This document shows positions 8,796 to 17,837 of a stretch of 64,000 nucleotides of DNA, piece by piece; positions within the stretch are counted from its first letter, which is position 1, and the number at the start of each line of letters is the position of its first letter. This DNA is from CAWHJB01 sp963698715. GTDB lineage: Bacteria > Chloroflexota > Anaerolineae > Anaerolineales > UBA4823. The position numbers were made by a program, and so were the translations under genes. The stretch spans positions 62,001-126,000 of the forward strand of contig CAVORW010000001.1 of the NCBI GenBank assembly GCA_963698715.1. Reading direction: 5' to 3'. The notes beneath the pieces were generated by a model. The model was given only the letters and a program-made list of their open reading frames with translations, searched no databases and was not told the origin of the DNA.

Positions 8796-10100
8796 TTACT
8801 TAAGCGCTTGTTGTAATTTGGGCTCGAAGTCAGCTTGCAGTTGGTCCAGGAGCGGCTTCGGATCAGCGCCGTGATGGACAACCTGCTCGAATACCAGGCC
8901 GTAGGCATCGTTGAGTTCCAGCGAGATGGGCGTGGTGATGATATAGGTTGCATTCTCACTGGCCATCAAGTCTGTGAAGACTCGGAACTTGGGATTCTCG
9001 GTAAAGCATGGATCCGAGGCAGCCTTCTTGCTGGTGGGCAGGTTGGCGTTAAAGCAGAACTCCTCCGCCACGATCTCGGGGGACATCATCCAGGCTAACA
9101 GCTTGGCGGAGGCCTCTTTGTATTTTGCCCCAGCCGGGATGACTGCGACAGTACCCTGCACAACGGCTGTATTGGCGCGTTCGGGGTGGGCAGCCGGAGG
9201 CGGGAACGGCGCCACACCATAGCTTGCCTCAGGTTTGAAGGCACTGATAAAGTTCGGGCCAGTCATCCATTCCCCATCCACGTACATCGCCATCTTGCCG
9301 GTGTAAAAGGGGTAATCGGGGGACATGTAGGCGTCAGCCCAGCCAGACGACAATGCTAAAACTTCGTCAGCATCGTATTTAGTATAGAACTGCTGTTGCC
9401 AGGTAAGGGCGTCGATCATGGGCTGACTGTTAACCATCAGCTGGGTGCCGTCATCGCTGTACCAGAAGCCGCCGAACATGCGCACATAGAGGTCGCTGTG
9501 ATCCCAACCCTGGTCGGGCAGGAATCCAACCTGGACAAGTTTGCCATCTGCATCGCGTACAGTCAGCTTGTCCGCAAATTCGGCTAACTCTTCCATCGTC
9601 TTGGGCGGGGTTTCTGGATCCAAGCCAGCAGCCTCGAACATGTCCTTGTTCCAGAACAAGGCATACATATCTGTACCCCATGGCAGGCAAAGGATTTTAT
9701 CGCCAGACTTGCACTGTTCTAACGGTGCAGGGAAGAAATCATTCAGGTCGATCCCGCCGCTGGTGATGATGTCTGCCAGCTCCATCACCAGACCTTCCTT
9801 AGCGTAGGATTTAACCAGATCACCGCCCGACAGAACCAGCACATCAGGTGGTTCCGAGCCGGTCAGGGCAGGCAAGATTTTATCTTCTTCCAGGGGTGCG
9901 GTCACTTCAACTTTGATACCAGAAGCATCGGTGTATTTGTCAAAGAGTTCCTGGATCTGTTGCGGATTGTCGCCCCATTGGATCCAAACTCGAAGCACTT
10001 CTGGCTCGGTGCTTGCGGCCTGTTGCCCGGCGCTGCAGGCGCCCAACAACATAGAGGCCAGGACCAAGGCAGAAATCAGGGTATAAAGTTTTTTATTCAT
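8796..10100 (-). CDS. extracellular solute-binding lipoprotein of a sugar ABC importer (family 1)
   Basis: A 434-residue binding protein. The N-terminus is a lipoprotein signal: basic KK, a hydrophobic stretch, and the lipobox LLGAC at about residues 18-22, followed by a Ser/Thr/Gln-rich linker. The mature part starts VLRVWIQWGDNPQQIQEL and resembles the MalE/UgpB sugar-binding fold. The ATG at 10100 has GGAGGAG 4-10 nt upstream, so I prefer it to the upstream in-frame TTG at 10136. The gene follows lacI by 63 nt and precedes the two permease genes. The protein captures the imported sugar on the outside of the cell. Confidence 0.9.
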   Translation of the reverse strand: MNKKLYTLISALVLASMLLGACSAGQQAASTEPEVLRVWIQWGDNPQQIQELFDKYTDASGIKVEVTAPLEEDKILPALTGSEPPDVLVLSGGDLVKSYAKEGLVMELADIITSGGIDLNDFFPAPLEQCKSGDKILCLPWGTDMYALFWNKDMFEAAGLDPETPPKTMEELAEFADKLTVRDADGKLVQVGFLPDQGWDHSDLYVRMFGGFWYSDDGTQLMVNSQPMIDALTWQQQFYTKYDADEVLALSSGWADAYMSPDYPFYTGKMAMYVDGEWMTGPNFISAFKPEASYGVAPFPPPAAHPERANTAVVQGTVAVIPAGAKYKEASAKLLAWMMSPEIVAEEFCFNANLPTSKKAASDPCFTENPKFRVFTDLMASENATYIITTPISLELNDAYGLVFEQVVHHGADPKPLLDQLQADFEPKLQQALK

Positions 10101-10163
10101 AATCTCCTCCGAGAAAAGGCCCTTTGGTCTCCACATAAACAGCTTACTTACGAAACTATCTGG

Positions 10164-11240
10164 TCACCTCCTTGCACTGGAATCAGATTTATCCTGAACA
10201 GACCTCGGCGATGGGGCTGGTGTACAGCCGCATGATTCGCGGAGCATGAGCTCGGTCGGCAGCATGACCAGCTCCTTGGCTGGCTGGCCGCGGATCAGGC
10301 GTACGAGCTGCCGGACGCCTTCCCGCCCAACTTGCTCGATTGGAACCCGGACTGTCGTTAACGCCGGGCGCAGATAGCGGGCAATGGGCACGTCGTCGAA
10401 CCCTACCACGGCCACATCCTGGGGGACTTGTTTATTCGCTTGAAGGAGCGCCGAAATCGTCCCGACAGCCGAGTCATCATCTCCGGCGAAGACAGCCTCG
10501 AAATCAATTTCGTTCTGGATTAACTTCTGCACGGCAGCCTGGGCTTCTGCTTCATTAAACCCTCCTGTTACCACCAGGGCCGGGTCAAATGGAATGTTGT
10601 TCGCATTTAATGCCTGCCGGTAACCGCGCTCGCGCCATTGTGAGTCTTGGTTGCCCGCTGGGCCGCTTAAAAAAACAATCCGGCGGTGGTTGTGGACCTT
10701 GACGAGATGGTCCACGATTACGCGCGCCCCATTTTTGTTCTCGATTGTGACAGCCGGGATTTTTAGTGGAGCAGGAGGGGTTTGGTATAAAAGCACAGTG
10801 GGAAAATTAAGGGCGTACAACCGGCTCAGCTCATTTTTATCGATGCTCTGAGTAAAAACAATTAGGCCATCGGTGTTGTGCTCTCCCAAGGGGCGGTGGG
10901 CTACCGGCGTATGCGCATGCAGGCTATGGCTGGTGGCATGGATCAATAAGTCGAACCCGGCGAGTTGAGCCTCCGCTTCGATCCCGCGCAATAGCGGGGA
11001 AAAGTAAGCCCCGCCGATCTCTGGCAGCAGCAATCCTAAAGTCTCTGTGCACCCGCCTGCCAATCCGCGCGCGGCCGCGCGCGGGACATAAGAAAGCACT
11101 TGAATGGCCTCTCGAACTCGCTGGGCCGTATCCTCTGCAACCGGGGAGGTAGCATTGATCACCCGGCTGACTGTGGCTATCGAAACGCCCGCTTTGTGGG
11201 CCACATCTGAGATGGTTGGTTGGGGTTTTTTGTTGCGCAT
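10164..11240 (-). CDS. LacI-family transcriptional regulator
   Basis: A 358-residue regulator. The N-terminal helix-turn-helix and hinge read TISDVAHKAGVSIATVSRVI, then RGLAGGCTETLGLLLPE at the start of the periplasmic-binding-protein-like effector domain. The C-terminal effector domain includes AVVGFDDVPIARYLRPALTT. A perfect 16-bp palindrome lies 17 nt upstream of the start and overlaps a predicted -10 box, so autoregulation is likely. The downstream sugar-transport and catabolic genes are in the same direction, and the imported sugar or its phosphate is the probable inducer (inference). Confidence 0.92.
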   Translation of the reverse strand: MRNKKPQPTISDVAHKAGVSIATVSRVINATSPVAEDTAQRVREAIQVLSYVPRAAARGLAGGCTETLGLLLPEIGGAYFSPLLRGIEAEAQLAGFDLLIHATSHSLHAHTPVAHRPLGEHNTDGLIVFTQSIDKNELSRLYALNFPTVLLYQTPPAPLKIPAVTIENKNGARVIVDHLVKVHNHRRIVFLSGPAGNQDSQWRERGYRQALNANNIPFDPALVVTGGFNEAEAQAAVQKLIQNEIDFEAVFAGDDDSAVGTISALLQANKQVPQDVAVVGFDDVPIARYLRPALTTVRVPIEQVGREGVRQLVRLIRGQPAKELVMLPTELMLRESCGCTPAPSPRSVQDKSDSSARR

Positions 11241-11243
11241 ATG

Positions 11244-11299
11244 CTGTAAACGCTTTCTGTAAGCGCTTACAGCTTAGCAAATTAAGGATCGAGAGTCAA
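11244..11299 (-). promoter_or_regulatory. promoter and LacI-type operator of the sugar locus
   Basis: On the minus strand TTGACT (11294-11299) and TAAGCT (11271-11276) are separated by 17 nt and form a plausible sigma-70 promoter. The perfect palindrome CTGTAAGCGCTTACAG (11257-11272) has the central CG and TGTAA arms typical of LacI-family operators and overlaps the -10. A second, imperfect copy (CTGTAAACGCTTTC, 11244-11257) lies next to it, nearer the start codon. Confidence 0.7.
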
Positions 11300-11348
11300 T
11301 AAGGAATCCCGATCCGGGTGAATTTAAAATTCTGGGGAAAAAAGGTGT

Positions 11349-11387
11349 GGGTGTTATTCGCAGCGCATTTCGCTGCGAATAACACCC
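11349..11387 (-). terminator. intrinsic terminator of the 5'-nucleotidase gene
   Basis: A perfect 17-bp stem with a 5-nt loop. On the minus strand it is followed by ACACCTTTTTT, which is a good T-tract. It lies 26 nt past the nucleotidase stop codon and upstream of the lacI promoter, insulating the sugar locus. Confidence 0.8.
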
Positions 11388-11413
11388 ATTAAATCCTGGT
11401 TATCGTACGCTTC

Positions 11414-13150
11414 TCATTGCTCGTTAACGCGGTCGGTGCTGGGTGGAGCAACCGGGCTAAACGTGCCGAGGTAGTTTACAAGGGCCTGGAGATCGTTGCC
11501 CCCATCGAGCCTTGGGGCAGTGATCGTGGCAAAGGTAGTAAAGTTGTCCCCGCCGTCGGCGAGGAAGTTGTTCACCGTCACGTAGTAGGTCGCAAGTGGA
11601 TCGAGAGCTACTCCGTTCAGCTGGACGTTGCTCACCGTGACCGAGGTGCAGTTGCCCGCTACAATGGTCTTGGAGAGGTCGTAGGTGAAGCCGTTTGACA
11701 CACCCAGGTGCAGGAACGGGCGGCTTGATCCGGTCGGCTGGCACTGCTCTTCGAGCACCGAAACAATCTCGGCCCCGGTCATCGGGAACGTCACCAGGGT
11801 ATTGCCGAACGGCTGGAACGTGAACGCCTCCCCGAAGGTGACAACGCCATCGCCCTCTGGGGGCGTTTGCGACTGCGCGTACGTCAGATCGGAGCGCACC
11901 CCACCGGGGTTCATGAACGCTACATCGGCGAAGTTGGAGGAGGTTGCCCACAGCTGGGCATCGGCAACCAGGTTGCCGGCTGCAGACTCAACACCTCGGT
12001 CCGATCCGGGCGGGGTGCCTCCACGGGTAATGTCAGCGGTGATTGTGCCGACCGGTGTCGTGCCGGCGGCATCATACAACGGCTGCCACTTGGCTATGAT
12101 CGCCGTGAGAGCCGGGTCAGGAGCCAGGGCTCCCTGATCGACGATATGGTTTGTGGCAGTGCTCAGGTCGCGGCGCACTTCCTTGGTCCGCCTGTCAAGG
12201 ACCAAGTTCAGCTCCGAGACCACCCGGCCGTAGGAGTAAGCGCTCGTGACGATGCGCGGCCGGCCGCGAGGGTCCGGCAACATGCAATTGTACGGCAAAT
12301 GGGTGTGACCAGTGATAATCGCGTCGATCTCGGGATGGAGCGCATTGTTGATTGCGACAATCGGTCCGGAGATACCGACACATGCGTCCACGTTGCCTGG
12401 CGGTGGCGTCTGCGAACCGCCCTCGTGCAGCAGCACGATGATTGCCTGGACGCCCTTACGCCTCAAGATCGGAACGAGGGCGTTGGCTGTCTCTGCCTCA
12501 TCGCGGAACTCCCAGCCCTGGATACCGGCGGCGGCGACCAGGGTGTCAGTTGCCTCTAGTGTCATGCCGATGAAACCAATCTTGACGTTTTTGAACTTCT
12601 CGATCCAGAAAGGAGGCAGGGGTGTTCTGCCTGATTCGTTGACGACGTTGGCGGCGAGCCATTGGAAATCGGCCCCGGCGTACGGCGCCTCGGGGAAGTA
12701 GCAGCCGTCAACGGGGTGGCAGCCGCCGTTCTGCATGCGGAGCAGTTCGATAATACCCTCATCGAACTCGTGGTTGCCCACGCTGGAGACATCGAGGTGC
12801 ATCGCGTTCAGTGACTCAACGGATGGCTCGTCATGGAAGAGTCCGGAGAACGCTGGTGAGCCGCCGATGAGGTCCCCGGCGGCGACGGTCAGGCTGTACT
12901 TATGGCCCTCGCGAAGTTCATTAAGCTTGGCCGAGAGGTATTCGGAACCTCCGGCGTTAACGTCATAAATGGCGCCGGGCGTGTTCGCCTCGAGATGGCC
13001 GTGGTAGTCGTTGATCGCGAGTAGCTGAACTTCGACCAGACAACTCTTTGGGTCGGGCCTGCCTCTGCTCAGCTGAGCCGCAGATGCAGCCGTCGTGAGC
13101 AGAAGTAATATGGCAAGGATTGGCATAAACCTGATAGATTTGCGTATCAT
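11414..13150 (-). CDS. secreted bifunctional metallophosphatase/5'-nucleotidase
   Basis: A 578-residue UshA-like enzyme that removes phosphate from extracellular nucleotides. The signal peptide is a basic start, a leucine-rich core and a cleavage-like AASAAQ near residue 24. The metallophosphatase domain shows LLAINDYHGHLEAN, AAGDLIGG, SVGNHEFDEG and ITGHTHLPYN, which are the metal-ligand motifs. The C-terminal nucleotidase domain shows NPGGVRSDLTY, FTFQPFGNTLVTF and VNNFLADGGDNF. There is no LPxTG or membrane anchor at the C-terminus, so it is probably released. It is a single-gene unit with its own terminator. Its codon choice looks more GC-rich than its neighbours by eye. Confidence 0.92.
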   Translation of the reverse strand: MIRKSIRFMPILAILLLLTTAASAAQLSRGRPDPKSCLVEVQLLAINDYHGHLEANTPGAIYDVNAGGSEYLSAKLNELREGHKYSLTVAAGDLIGGSPAFSGLFHDEPSVESLNAMHLDVSSVGNHEFDEGIIELLRMQNGGCHPVDGCYFPEAPYAGADFQWLAANVVNESGRTPLPPFWIEKFKNVKIGFIGMTLEATDTLVAAAGIQGWEFRDEAETANALVPILRRKGVQAIIVLLHEGGSQTPPPGNVDACVGISGPIVAINNALHPEIDAIITGHTHLPYNCMLPDPRGRPRIVTSAYSYGRVVSELNLVLDRRTKEVRRDLSTATNHIVDQGALAPDPALTAIIAKWQPLYDAAGTTPVGTITADITRGGTPPGSDRGVESAAGNLVADAQLWATSSNFADVAFMNPGGVRSDLTYAQSQTPPEGDGVVTFGEAFTFQPFGNTLVTFPMTGAEIVSVLEEQCQPTGSSRPFLHLGVSNGFTYDLSKTIVAGNCTSVTVSNVQLNGVALDPLATYYVTVNNFLADGGDNFTTFATITAPRLDGGNDLQALVNYLGTFSPVAPPSTDRVNEQ

Positions 13151-13607
13151 GCAATTGTTCTCCTTTGTCTGGGGTTTCTAGTACATGCTGAAATGGATCC
13201 GAGCCAGATGGTTGTGCGAGCATGGGAACGGGACTTTTGGACGTCCACGCAGCCGAATTGTTTTGGTCCCCCGATTGCGTCTTCAGCGGCCAACATGAGA
13301 AACAACTCGACCACTGGCAACTACATCTGGATGTATCATTTATAGTACCATAAAAATGACAAGTATGACAAGAATAATCATATAAGAATTCTAGAGAGCC
13401 ATCATCGACATCGGCCACTCGGAGGAATGAAAAGCTGCCTTATTTTCAAGGCAGCCGTCATGTTGACAGGTAGATCGAGAGCGCTATAATGTTTGTATGT
13501 GGCTATTATGGACAATCGCCCGTTATTCGCCAGCCATGCCAGCAGTGCCAGGGCAGGTGGTTCCCCCGTGCAGTGTATGCCAATATATATTAATCGAGCC
13601 ATGATCG
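13151..13607. other. 457-nt divergent intergenic region
   Basis: It separates the minus-strand nucleotidase gene from the plus-strand glycosyltransferase gene. It holds the consensus promoter at 13463-13490. Other open frames lack ribosome binding sites. No hairpin was recognised. Confidence 0.5.
13463..13490 (+). promoter_or_regulatory. consensus sigma-70 promoter of the glycosyltransferase-ridA run
   Basis: TTGACA (13463-13468) and TATAAT (13485-13490) are both perfect consensus boxes with a 16-nt spacer. Transcription would start near 13497, leaving a leader of about 110 nt before the ATG at 13608. Confidence 0.75.
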
Positions 13608-14837
13608 ATGCTCATCACAATACTGGCACTTGGCTCACAAGGTGATATCCAACCCTATGTCGCATTGGGCAGCGGTCTAAAAGCGGCTGGGCACCAGATT
13701 CGTTTCATCACCTTTGAGAATTACGCCGCGCTGATTGCCGAAAAGGATTTAGAGTTCCACCCTATTCAGGGCAACGCCCAGGCGTTGGTTGCTCGGGCCG
13801 GGGCAAATATGTTTTCCCTCATCCGGTCCTTCAGTTCGCTGGCTGAAGGCTACGCCCGTGATTTGTCTGCGCCGCATTTGGGAGAGACCGACCTCATTAT
13901 CAATCAACTGCCGGTTGGGTTGTTTGGCGCCGACCTGGCAGAAAAATACGGCATACCAATGATTCTGGCGTCCGTGATTCCCCTGGCAAGGACACGAACC
14001 ATGCCTGTCATGGGCTTTCCAAGAATCCCGCTGCCGGGTTACAACACAGCCACTTATTATTTCGGTGAACAGCTGGCCTGGCAGATGTTCCGGGGTACCA
14101 TCAATCGCTGGCGTAAGCAAACCCTGGCACTGCCCCCAAGGCCTGCGGCAGGATACTTTGGGCAACTTGGAACTCGACGATATCCTATCCTGAATGGATT
14201 CAGCACCCACGTGGTTCCCCGTCCCGCTGATTGGGGCGAGCATGTTTATATCACGGGTTATTGGTTTCCGGAGGATTTGGGCTGGCAGCCTGCGACGAGT
14301 TTGACGAATTTTCTTGATGCGGGCGATCCGCCTGTATTTATTGGCTTTGGGAGTATGCCAGTCAAAAACTCACAGAGAACAACCTCTATAATCCTGAAAT
14401 CGCTCAGGCAAACCGGGCAGCGGGCGATTTTGCATGGGGGCTGGGGCTGGACAAGCAACCAAACCCTGCCCGAGAATGTCTTCAAATTAGATTACGCTCC
14501 GTATGGTTGGCTATTTCCACGCCTGGCGATGGCGATCCATCACGGCGGTTCCGGAACAACCGCTTTTGGGCTGCGAGCTGGTATTCCATCTTGGGTGGCT
14601 AGCTTTGTATTCGACCAGTTTTATTGGGGAGAGCGGATCGCCGCTCTGGGTGCTGGCCCTAAACCTGTTCGTCACGTCCACTTGACTGTGGAAGCACTCA
14701 GCACAGCGATCCAGCAGGGCCTCAGCAATCAGCTCATGCGCCAAAAAGCCGCCGGGGTGGGCGAGCTTATTCGCAAAGAAGATGGAATTGAAAACGCGAG
14801 ACGCATTATTGAAGATCTCTGTCGAGCCTGGAGATAA
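13608..14837 (+). CDS. UGT-type glycosyltransferase (GT1, sterol glucosyltransferase-like)
   Basis: A 409-residue GT-B enzyme. The N-terminal acceptor domain begins with LALGSQGDIQPYVALGSGLK, a motif shared with sterol and macrolide glycosyltransferases. The C-terminal donor domain has PVFIGFGSMP and HHGGSGTTAFGLRAGIPS followed by FDQFYWGERIAALG, the UDP-sugar site. It transfers a sugar to a lipid or small-molecule acceptor; the acceptor cannot be named. The ATG at 13608 continues directly into the first beta-strand. A nearby ATG at 13601 is out of frame. Transcription probably starts at the strong promoter at 13463. Confidence 0.88.
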   Translation: MLITILALGSQGDIQPYVALGSGLKAAGHQIRFITFENYAALIAEKDLEFHPIQGNAQALVARAGANMFSLIRSFSSLAEGYARDLSAPHLGETDLIINQLPVGLFGADLAEKYGIPMILASVIPLARTRTMPVMGFPRIPLPGYNTATYYFGEQLAWQMFRGTINRWRKQTLALPPRPAAGYFGQLGTRRYPILNGFSTHVVPRPADWGEHVYITGYWFPEDLGWQPATSLTNFLDAGDPPVFIGFGSMPVKNSQRTTSIILKSLRQTGQRAILHGGWGWTSNQTLPENVFKLDYAPYGWLFPRLAMAIHHGGSGTTAFGLRAGIPSWVASFVFDQFYWGERIAALGAGPKPVRHVHLTVEALSTAIQQGLSNQLMRQKAAGVGELIRKEDGIENARRIIEDLCRAWR

Positions 14838-14886
14838 ACCTGATCCTATCCCAAGATTGTTTCCACCAAGAGGAGTTACAGATCTA

Positions 14887-15279
14887 ATGTCACGAAAAGC
14901 CATTACTGCCCCGGGCGCCGCAGCAATCGGCCCCTATTCGCACGGCGTTGATTCCGGCGAGCTGATCTTCCTCTCGGGCCAAACCCCGCTTGATCCTGAA
15001 ACCGGGAAGTTGCTGGAGGGTGGGATTGAAGCCCAAACGCAACAATCATTCAAGAATCTGTTCGCCGTCCTTGATGCAGCCGGATTGACCCCGGACGAGG
15101 TGGTCAAAGTCAATGTTTATTTGACGGATATGGCCGATTTTTCGGCCATGAATGCGGTTTACGCTCGTCAGTTTGAACCGCCATATCCGGCCCGGACGAC
15201 GATTGGGGTGGCATCGCTGCCTCTTGGGGCGCAGGTGGAGATCGAATTGATCGCCCTTAAACCAGCCATACTGCTATAA
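14887..15279 (+). CDS. RidA/YjgF family enamine/imine deaminase
   Basis: A 130-residue protein of normal family length. RidA hydrolyses reactive 2-aminoacrylate-type imines produced by PLP enzymes. The family pattern is clear: APGAAAIGPYSHGV near the N-terminus, LIFLSGQTPLDPETG, a trimer-interface region, and the C-terminal ARTTIGVASLPLGAQVEIE with the active-site arginine. The ATG at 14887 has AGGAG upstream (14871-14875); the open frame reaches further upstream but that part shows no family similarity. It lies 49 nt after the glycosyltransferase gene. Confidence 0.92.
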   Translation: MSRKAITAPGAAAIGPYSHGVDSGELIFLSGQTPLDPETGKLLEGGIEAQTQQSFKNLFAVLDAAGLTPDEVVKVNVYLTDMADFSAMNAVYARQFEPPYPARTTIGVASLPLGAQVEIELIALKPAILL

Positions 15280-15340
15280 TCGCTTTATATCGGCGCCCCA
15301 ATGTTTATTAAATTTGCATAATTTCAGGATCAGGTGAACC

Positions 15341-16855
15341 ATGTTCAAGTTTTCGCTTTGTAATCGGCATGGCAGTTGGGATATTCTTATCTTGGTTCTT
15401 GTTCTTTTCAGCCTGCTGGCCTTTCCGTATCCTGTGCGGGCGGATGTCGCTCCGCCCGAGAGCCCGCCGGGCAGCAACCTTGTGCCGGGCAGCGAGTCGA
15501 CCCAGGTGCGGATGGAGGCCGAGACGGTCATCCTGGATGTGCTGTCCCAAAGCCAGAGCAGCTGGATCGGTCAGGCAAAAGTTACTGCGACCTTTCACAT
15601 GCGCAACCTGGGCAGCTTTGCCGAAACCATCCAGGTGCGTTTTCCATTAAGCAACTGGAACGGTTGGGGTGATGGCTTTGGGAACTACCCCGAAATCAGG
15701 GATCTGCGAGTCAAGCTAGATGGCAGCACGGTCCCTACCCAACGGATAACCACGCCCAACCTGAGCGGGTTCTCTGATCATCAAATTCCATGGGCGGCCT
15801 TTACGGTCACTTTTCCTGTCCAGCAGGAGGTTTTAATTGAAGTAACGTATACCGCCGATGGCTTTGGTGAGGATAATTTTGTGGTTTTTAATTACCTTAT
15901 GGAAACTGGCGCTGGCTGGAATGGTACGATTGGGCAGGCGGACCTGATCGTGCGCTTGCCATATGAGGCCAATTACCAAAATGTGATTTACGAACAAATT
16001 GGCTTTGGGATGACCAGCCCGGGGGGCGAGTTCCGGGGTAGTGAACTGATTTGGCAGTATTTAGATCTGGAACCCGATGCATCGCATAATCTGCAAGTGG
16101 CGTTGATCACCCCGGCAGCCTGGAATAAAGTCCTGCTCGAGCAAGGACGCCTGCAGAAAAACCCCAACGACGGCGAGGCCTGGGGAAGGTTGGGGAAAGC
16201 ATATAAGGAGATCATCCTGCTGCGGAAAGGGATGCGCGAAGATGCAGGGGGTCTGGAAGCGTATCAACTGGCTGTTGACGCTTATGACCGGGCTGTGACG
16301 CTCAAGCCAAAGGATGCTCTCTGGCATTATGGCTTTGCCGACTTATTATGGTCACACTTTTATTGGACAGAACATTGGGTCGAGCCAACCGATTACTCTG
16401 ACGTGCTGCGGGCAGTGCGGGAATTGCAGCTCTCCCATGACATGGATCCCGCCAACCTACTGGCTGTCGAATTGTTGGAATGGATTAGCTATGAGCTGCC
16501 TGAGGCCGTGAAGGTGAATGGCTCACAGATCACTTACCTGATCTTGACTGCAACCCCGGAGCCGAAGGCCACAGCAACGCAGGTGCCCAGCGCGACCCCC
16601 GCTGCAACCCATACGGAATCTCCGACACCTACCAGTATTCCCTCCATGACGCCAACTTCAACCAGCCAACCCGCCAACACCCAGGTGCCGCAGCCTGCCA
16701 GTACCGAGCTGCAGGTCGTCACGAGTGAACCCACGCCTGCCGCCACTGGCAGTCGCGGCTTGCTGCCGTGCGGCGCCGGACTGCTGCCGTTCTTGGGATT
16801 TGGGCTGTTTAGTATTTTATTCCGATTCCGTGGTTATTTCAAAATCGATCAGTAA
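15341..16855 (+). CDS. surface protein with TPR-like region and C-terminal membrane anchor, function unknown
   Basis: A 504-residue protein I do not recognise as a named family. It has an N-terminal signal or anchor (WDILILVLVLFSLLAFP). The next 200 residues are beta-rich (QAKVTATFHMRNLGSFAETI), resembling Ig-like or DUF4424-type extracellular domains. Around residues 260-370 there are helical TPR-like units (GEAWGRLGKAYKEI and LEAYQLAVDAYDRAVTL). A Thr/Pro/Ser-rich linker of about 60 residues follows, then a C-terminal hydrophobic segment (LLPFLGFGLFSILF) ending in basic residues. The topology fits an extracellular protein held by its C-terminus. Confidence 0.7.
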   Translation: MFKFSLCNRHGSWDILILVLVLFSLLAFPYPVRADVAPPESPPGSNLVPGSESTQVRMEAETVILDVLSQSQSSWIGQAKVTATFHMRNLGSFAETIQVRFPLSNWNGWGDGFGNYPEIRDLRVKLDGSTVPTQRITTPNLSGFSDHQIPWAAFTVTFPVQQEVLIEVTYTADGFGEDNFVVFNYLMETGAGWNGTIGQADLIVRLPYEANYQNVIYEQIGFGMTSPGGEFRGSELIWQYLDLEPDASHNLQVALITPAAWNKVLLEQGRLQKNPNDGEAWGRLGKAYKEIILLRKGMREDAGGLEAYQLAVDAYDRAVTLKPKDALWHYGFADLLWSHFYWTEHWVEPTDYSDVLRAVRELQLSHDMDPANLLAVELLEWISYELPEAVKVNGSQITYLILTATPEPKATATQVPSATPAATHTESPTPTSIPSMTPTSTSQPANTQVPQPASTELQVVTSEPTPAATGSRGLLPCGAGLLPFLGFGLFSILFRFRGYFKIDQ

Positions 16856-17041
16856 GGGCTGTTCACACGGGATATGAAAATTTGCGAAACCTTATTGAAC
16901 AATTGGTGTTATTTAAGCAAAGGGGACACCGTTTTGCAATTAAGGAGGTGCCAGTCATCGAGATTTTTAAATTCACAATGGCCCTAGAATCCCCATGAAT
17001 TTCAATTAGAATCGTCTTTCTAACCAAAAAGGAGAATAACT

Positions 17042-17671
17042 ATGTCAACACTCGCAGCATCATCCACTGGCCATGAGAACGTTTGGGAATTGGAAGAGGG
17101 AGAGGTAAGGAAACCGGGTATCGCGCACATTGTCGCGCTGGCTCTATTCACCGGTATTGGTATCGTTGTCGGAACTTTTGGAAGCCTGGCAATCCCGATT
17201 GGTTTCGTGTCCGCTTTTTGGCCTGGACAAGCTATTCAGGCAGTTGGCTCTGTTTGGTACGGAATGTGGGGCGGCCTGGCAGCCTTTTTATTCCCATTGA
17301 TTTCCAATGCAATGAGTGGTTCTGCTCCCCTGCCTGTATCCATGGCATATATTCCTGCTAACTTCGTACAGGGTATGGCTGCTGGCTGGATTTTCCGCCA
17401 ACTAAAACTCCATCCCGCTCTCAAATCTGCCAAAGACTGGTTATGGTTTACCCTGGTTGGTATTTTAGCTGCCAATGCGTTTGGCGCTTTATGGGGCACG
17501 ACCGTTCTGCGGATGTTTGGTTTAATCACACCTGATGCCCACCTGGTATCTTGGGCTGGCTGGTTCTTGGGTAACTCGGTCGCTTCCTGGGTGCTGGGCG
17601 TATTATTATTAAAGTTCCTCTCTCCATTGGTGATCAAAACCAAGGCTTTTTGCAAAGGCTATTGGGCCTGA
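17042..17671 (+). CDS. ECF transporter substrate-binding membrane protein (S component), substrate unknown
   Basis: A 209-residue protein with about six hydrophobic segments, among them IAHIVALALFTGIGIVVGTF, MWGGLAAFLFPLI and WAGWFLGNSVASWVLGVLLL. The size and topology fit an ECF S component. It is followed by genes for the T component and two ATPases, the gene order of a group I (dedicated) ECF importer. The start has AAGGAG upstream. Substrate cannot be read from sequence; the nearby hydantoin-degradation genes suggest a ureide, hydantoin or pyrimidine-type compound (inference). No riboswitch was recognised in the 186 nt upstream. Confidence 0.72.
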   Translation: MSTLAASSTGHENVWELEEGEVRKPGIAHIVALALFTGIGIVVGTFGSLAIPIGFVSAFWPGQAIQAVGSVWYGMWGGLAAFLFPLISNAMSGSAPLPVSMAYIPANFVQGMAAGWIFRQLKLHPALKSAKDWLWFTLVGILAANAFGALWGTTVLRMFGLITPDAHLVSWAGWFLGNSVASWVLGVLLLKFLSPLVIKTKAFCKGYWA

Positions 17672-17694
17672 CTTCAATCTTCTTGCCTCTATAT

Positions 17695-17722
17695 ACAGGG
17701 CTGAGGTTTCCCTCAGCCCTGT
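17695..17722 (+). terminator. hairpin between S-component and EcfT genes
   Basis: A perfect 12-bp stem (ACAGGGCTGAGG and its complement) with loop TTTC starts 24 nt past the S-component stop. The following AATTTAT is only weakly T-rich, so it may be a partial terminator that lowers expression of the downstream T and A genes. Confidence 0.55.
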
Positions 17723-17837
17723 AATTTATCCTGGACTCTATCTGGCTAACTTATGACCTCCAGACGCCCAAATAGTTGGTATACTGGACAGATCTTGGAC
17801 CCGGGAATACCTTAGATCTTGCTTTAGGAAAGGGAGT

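Noticed and set aside
15275..15280. TATAAT at the RidA stop as a promoter for the surface protein gene
   Set aside because: The nearest -35-like box gives a 22-nt spacer, so it is not supported.
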